DNA of 64,000 nucleotides from Sphingobacteriia bacterium (lineage in GTDB: Bacteria; Bacteroidota; Bacteroidia; Chitinophagales; Chitinophagaceae), in NCBI GenBank assembly GCA_947452295.1, contig CANGCK010000002.1, positions 1 to 64,000 of the forward strand, read 5' to 3'. The position numbers and the translations under genes were made by a program. Of the stretch, positions 59,749 through 64,000 are shown piece after piece. The notes under the pieces were generated by a model. It had not been told where the DNA came from. It worked only from the letters and a program-made list of their open reading frames with translations, and searched no databases. The first letter of the stretch is position 1. The number at the start of each line of letters is the position of its first letter.

Positions 59749-60732
59749 ATGGCTAATAAACGTATATTAATTACCGGCGCAGCTGGATTCTTGGGTTCTC
59801 ATTTATGTGATCGCTTTATTAAAGAAGGTTATAGTGTTGTTGGGATGGATAACTTGATAACAGGTGATCTTAGGAATATTGAACATCTTTTTAAGTTAGA
59901 AAATTTCGAATTTTATAACCACGATGTATCTAAATTTATTCATGTACCCGGACATTTAGATTATATCCTTCATTTTGCTTCTCCTGCGAGCCCCATCGAT
60001 TATTTAAAGATACCCATTCAAACACTTAAAGTTGGTGCATTGGGTACTCACAATTGCTTGGGTTTGGCTAAAGCAAAAAATGCCAGAATGCTGGTTGCCT
60101 CAACTAGCGAAGTATATGGTGATCCTATGGTTCATCCTCAAACTGAAGAATATTGGGGCAATGTGAACCCTGTTGGACCACGAGGGGTTTATGATGAAGC
60201 AAAACGTTTTATGGAGTCTATTACCAGAGCGTATTATACTTTCCATGGCGTAGAAACCAGAATTGTAAGAATTTTCAATACCTATGGACCTAGAATGCGC
60301 CTAAATGATGGACGTGCATTACCTGCATTTATTGGTCAGGCTTTAAGAGGAGAAGATTTAACCGTTTTTGGCGATGGTAGTCAAACCCGTTCTTTTTGCT
60401 ATGTCGACGATTTAATTGAAGGCATTTATCGCTTATTAATGAGTGATTATACCATGCCGGTAAACATAGGTAACCCTAACGAAATTACTTTGAAGGACTT
60501 TGCAGAAGAAGTATTGAAATTAACAGGATCTTCCGTAAAAATAATATATAAACCTTTGCCTGTAGACGATCCAAAACAGCGCAGACCAGATATCACCAAA
60601 GCTAAAGAATTGCTAGGATGGGAGCCTAAAGTAGATAGGGCAGAAGGTTTGAAAAAAACGTACGATTACTTTAAATCCTTACCCAAAGAAGAATGGTCTA
60701 AACAACCCAAAGAATTTAATTCAGGTAAATAA
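59749..60732 (+). CDS. UDP-glucuronic acid decarboxylase (SDR)
   Basis: [84 protein letters not shown]. Confidence 0.95.
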   Translation: MANKRILITGAAGFLGSHLCDRFIKEGYSVVGMDNLITGDLRNIEHLFKLENFEFYNHDVSKFIHVPGHLDYILHFASPASPIDYLKIPIQTLKVGALGTHNCLGLAKAKNARMLVASTSEVYGDPMVHPQTEEYWGNVNPVGPRGVYDEAKRFMESITRAYYTFHGVETRIVRIFNTYGPRMRLNDGRALPAFIGQALRGEDLTVFGDGSQTRSFCYVDDLIEGIYRLLMSDYTMPVNIGNPNEITLKDFAEEVLKLTGSSVKIIYKPLPVDDPKQRRPDITKAKELLGWEPKVDRAEGLKKTYDYFKSLPKEEWSKQPKEFNSGK

Positions 60733-60737
60733 TAAAT

Positions 60738-61604
60738 ATGAAGCCAGTTGTTGTAGTTACAGGAAAAAACGGTCAGTTAGGTTGGGAATTACAACAGTTG
60801 GCTGCTTTCTATCAAAATGAATTTGAATTTTTTTTTACAGATAGAACTGAATTAGATTTAGGGGATCCTGCATCCATTGAACCTTTTTTTAAAGCAGTTA
60901 AACCTCAATATTTCATTAATTGTGCTGCTTATACTGCCGTAGATAAAGCCGAATTTGACCAAGAATTGGCATTGGCCATCAATGCTACTGCGGTAGGAGC
61001 AATAGCATTGTGTTGTGAAAAAAATAATTGCAAGCTTATTACCATCTCTACGGATTATGTATTCAATGGAAATGGCCAATCCCCCTACCAATTAAATACC
61101 CCCACCGATCCCGTAAATTACTATGGATTTGCTAAATGTTTTGGTGAACAATTGGCGCAAAAAAACAATCCATCCTCGGTTATAGTAAGAACATCATGGG
61201 TTTATAGCACACACGGAAATAATTTTGTGAAAACCATGTTGCGATTAATGAAGGAAAGACCAGAATTAAATGTGGTTGATGATCAAATTGGTTCGCCTAC
61301 TTATGCAGCAGACCTTGCTCAGGCTATAATGAAAATAATAGCAATGAATCAGCAGGGAACTCATCATGCAGGAATTTATCATTACAGCAATATTGGTGCT
61401 ATTTCTTGGTTTGATTTTGCTGTTGCAATTAAAGAAGAAGCAGGCTTAAATACCCATATTAAACCTATCCCAACAAGTGCTTTTCCCACACCTGCTAAAC
61501 GACCGGCTTATTCTGTAATGGATACAGATCAAATCATGCAAGACTTTGATATTTCATTACATGAGTGGAGAAATAGTTTGAAAAGGTGTTTGAAGGAGAT
61601 GTAG
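60738..61604 (+). CDS. rfbD: dTDP-4-dehydrorhamnose reductase
   Basis: VVTGKNGQLGWELQQLA, NCAAYTAVDKAE, STDYVFNG, VRTSWVYS, DDQIGSPTYAADLAQAI. Confidence 0.94.
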   Translation: MKPVVVVTGKNGQLGWELQQLAAFYQNEFEFFFTDRTELDLGDPASIEPFFKAVKPQYFINCAAYTAVDKAEFDQELALAINATAVGAIALCCEKNNCKLITISTDYVFNGNGQSPYQLNTPTDPVNYYGFAKCFGEQLAQKNNPSSVIVRTSWVYSTHGNNFVKTMLRLMKERPELNVVDDQIGSPTYAADLAQAIMKIIAMNQQGTHHAGIYHYSNIGAISWFDFAVAIKEEAGLNTHIKPIPTSAFPTPAKRPAYSVMDTDQIMQDFDISLHEWRNSLKRCLKEM

Positions 61605-61906
61605 TTTGGAAAATTTCAATTTTAAATTGATTAGTGATTTTGTTGTCTTGAAAAACTTAATTGCTAATTTTTAATGCCCAAAATGCATAAATAAACAAAC
61701 CCCATACCTTAAATTGTTGATCAGTATAAGCGCAGTTTCCCAGTCATCTTAAGCACTTTTCAGCCAAAATACAATATGTTGTTCTTTTGTAAACATAATA
61801 ACATACATGCTTAATTTTTTATTGAATAAAGAATAATTTATGATTATTTTTATTGGTGCTTATCATCATGATAATATTAAACTACGAATCTATTCAATAA
61901 CACCGT

Positions 61907-62263
61907 ATGTCCCCAAAATCCCTACTTTCTCAATGGGTTGAATGTTTCAACAAACAAGACGTCAATGGTTTGCTCAACTTCTATCATGATGATGCCGTCA
62001 ACCACCAAACTCCCAATGGAAAAATTATTGGGAAAGACAATATTCGTAAAATGTTTGAAGACGAATTCCGGCAATTTAAAATGATATGTTATATCGAAAA
62101 TATTTTTGAGGAGGGCGAATGGGGTATGTTAGAATGGAAAGGGGATGAAAAGGGAACCATGCGAGGCTGTGGCTTTTTTCATTTTCAGGAAGGAAAAATT
62201 ATTTTACAAAGGGGCTATTGGGATCAATTGTCATTCATCAAACAGCAAGAGCAACTAAAATGA
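61907..62263 (+). CDS. Nuclear transport factor 2 (SnoaL-like) family protein
   Basis: QWVECFNKQDVNGLLNFYHDDAVNHQTPNGKIIGKDNIRKMFEDEF. Confidence 0.85.
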   Translation: MSPKSLLSQWVECFNKQDVNGLLNFYHDDAVNHQTPNGKIIGKDNIRKMFEDEFRQFKMICYIENIFEEGEWGMLEWKGDEKGTMRGCGFFHFQEGKIILQRGYWDQLSFIKQQEQLK

Positions 62264-63825
62264 TTCGCATTAAAAAATTGCACCTAGTTATTTTTTTGCA
62301 GTTTTTGATTGTATATCAATTATCCATTCAAACAATTGCACAAACTATACAAATAAAAAGACCCAACATCATTTTCATGATGAGCGACGATCATGCTTAT
62401 CAAGCTATCAGTGCCTATGGATTCGGATTGAATCAAACCCCTAATATCGATTTGCTGGCTAATCAGGGTATGCTTTTCACCAGAGCTTTTGTTACTAACT
62501 CCATTTGCGGTCCTAGTAGAGCTGTAATGCTAACAGGTAAACACAGTCACATAAATGGTTTTAAAGACAACCACAGTAGGTTTGATGGTAGTCAACAAAC
62601 AGTAGCTAAAATCTTGCATGATGCGGGATACCAAACTGCTGTAATAGGTAAGTGGCATCTGGTGTCTGACCCACAAGGATTCGATTATTCCAATATATTA
62701 CCCGGACAAGGCCAATACTATAATCCTGATTTTATTGAAAATGGAGTGAAGAAACAATTGGCAGGTTATGTAACCAATCTTACCACCGATATTGCCATTA
62801 ACTGGCTTGATCAACGAGATACATCACAACCTTTTTTTATGATGTACCAACAAAAAGCACCGCATAGAAACTGGATGCCAGAAGAAAAATATTATCATTT
62901 ATTTGATAGTACTCAATTTCCACTACCTGCTAATTATTTTGATGATTACGCTACACGTACAAAAGCTGCGCATGAACAGGAGATGGAAATTGCAAGTGAT
63001 TTGAATGATTCGTATGATCTTAAATTGTACTTTGATTTACCTAAAGAAAAACTAGTAGGGTTAAATGCTGGGTGGCAGGGAATATATAACCGGCTTACTC
63101 CAGAAGAAAAAAAGAATTGGGAAATAGCATATTCACCAGGCATAGATGCCTTTAATAAAGCAAAACTATTCGGAAGAGAATTGGCCATTTGGAAATACCA
63201 ACGTTATATGAAAGAGTATCTGCGCTGTGTTCAAAGCGTAGATGATAATATTGGCCGATTAATGGATTATTTAAAACAACATGGTTTAACAGAAAATACC
63301 ATCATTATTTATACATCTGATCAGGGATTCAATTTAGGTGAACATGGTTGGTTTGATAAAAGATTTATGTATGAAGAATCATTTAGAACGCCTTTAATCA
63401 TTAAATGGCCGGGTGTTACCAATAAAAAAACTACCACTTCCAGCATGGTGCAAAATCTCGATTTTGCCCAAACATTGTTAGATATGGCGCAAGTTCCAGC
63501 ACCACAAGATATGCAAGGTAAAAGTATGGTGCCTGTTTTAACAGGTAAACAGAAAGGCGATTTGCATGATGCCTTGTATTACCATTTTTATGAAAATCAA
63601 GAACATAAAGTAGCCAAGCATATTGGGGTAAGATCCAATCGATATAAGCTGATCTATTTTTATGAAAACAATGAGTGGGAATTATACGATTTAAAGAAGG
63701 ATAAAGCAGAAATACATAACTTATATTACGAAGGGGTTAATCAGAAGTTAATCCATCTGCTTAAACAAAAATTAAAAACACTGATAATACAGTATAAAGA
63801 CCCGATCGACGCTAAATTTGATTAG
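62260..63825 (+). CDS. Sulfatase (formylglycine-dependent, secreted)
   Basis: RPNIIFMMSDDHAYQAIS, NSICGPSRAVMLTGKHSH (CxPSR FGly motif), YTSDQGFNLGEHGWFDKRFMYEES; ATGA overlap with the upstream gene. Confidence 0.95.
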   Translation: MIRIKKLHLVIFLQFLIVYQLSIQTIAQTIQIKRPNIIFMMSDDHAYQAISAYGFGLNQTPNIDLLANQGMLFTRAFVTNSICGPSRAVMLTGKHSHINGFKDNHSRFDGSQQTVAKILHDAGYQTAVIGKWHLVSDPQGFDYSNILPGQGQYYNPDFIENGVKKQLAGYVTNLTTDIAINWLDQRDTSQPFFMMYQQKAPHRNWMPEEKYYHLFDSTQFPLPANYFDDYATRTKAAHEQEMEIASDLNDSYDLKLYFDLPKEKLVGLNAGWQGIYNRLTPEEKKNWEIAYSPGIDAFNKAKLFGRELAIWKYQRYMKEYLRCVQSVDDNIGRLMDYLKQHGLTENTIIIYTSDQGFNLGEHGWFDKRFMYEESFRTPLIIKWPGVTNKKTTTSSMVQNLDFAQTLLDMAQVPAPQDMQGKSMVPVLTGKQKGDLHDALYYHFYENQEHKVAKHIGVRSNRYKLIYFYENNEWELYDLKKDKAEIHNLYYEGVNQKLIHLLKQKLKTLIIQYKDPIDAKFD

Positions 63826-63870
63826 GTAATAATGCTTTAAAGCACTTTAATTACAGTTAAACTCTGTATA

Positions 63871-63907
63871 AAAAAATAACTCAATGATTTTCATTGAGTT
63901 ATTTTTT
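63871..63907. terminator. Bidirectional terminator between sulfatase gene and tRNA-Gln
   Basis: AAAAAATAACTCAATGA ttt TCATTGAGTTATTTTTT. Confidence 0.92.
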
Positions 63908-63908
63908 G

Positions 63909-63979
63909 TTGCCCGACCTGGATTCGAACCAAGACATACTGAACCAAAATCAGTTGTACTACCCTTATACTATCAGGCA
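63909..63979 (-). tRNA. tRNA-Gln, anticodon UUG
   Basis: Minus strand TGCCTGA...ACTGA-TTTTGGT-TCAGT anticodon arm, GGTTCGAATCC T-loop, acceptor stem TGCCTGA/TCGGGCA + A. Confidence 0.93.
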
Positions 63980-64000
63980 ATCCTAACCATTACTTTCGTA

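Overview
64 kb of AT-rich Bacteroidota (Chitinophagaceae-like) chromosome, densely packed and mostly housekeeping. It begins in the 3' end of a thioredoxin-like gene and ends just past a tRNA-Gln(UUG). Recognisable content: fmt, NamZ-like DUF1343, FKBP/SlyD, pepT, an SPFH-ExbB-ExbD trio, prmC, ribD, Mrp, cmk, a methionine cluster (metZ-OsmC / metX), lpxB, surE, an XRE-S24 regulator, guaA, a two-component system, rpsT, sucAB, mnmA, ssb, an aspartate kinase, queA, a fused oligopeptide ABC ATPase, cytochrome c biogenesis genes (ccsA/ccmC, ccmD, ccmB), gdhA, AMP nucleosidase, tdk, waaA, a UDP-glucuronate/UDP-xylose/rhamnose-type sugar cluster and a sulfatase. No prophage, IS element, integron or CRISPR array was seen. 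Best second-look items: a decaying PIN/VapC toxin-antitoxin module with an intact partner ORF (3663-4146); a 7-bp tandem repeat inside lpxB with phase-variation potential; a related dispersed intergenic repeat family; the SPFH-ExbB-ExbD operon; a 27-codon uORF abutting metX; a structured leader with short ORFs upstream of queA; an Mrp without the CXXC cluster ligands; and repeated TAnnTTTG promoter boxes. I found no convincing completely new multi-gene system. The SPFH-ExbBD trio is the nearest candidate. All family assignments come from reading the translations, with no database search.
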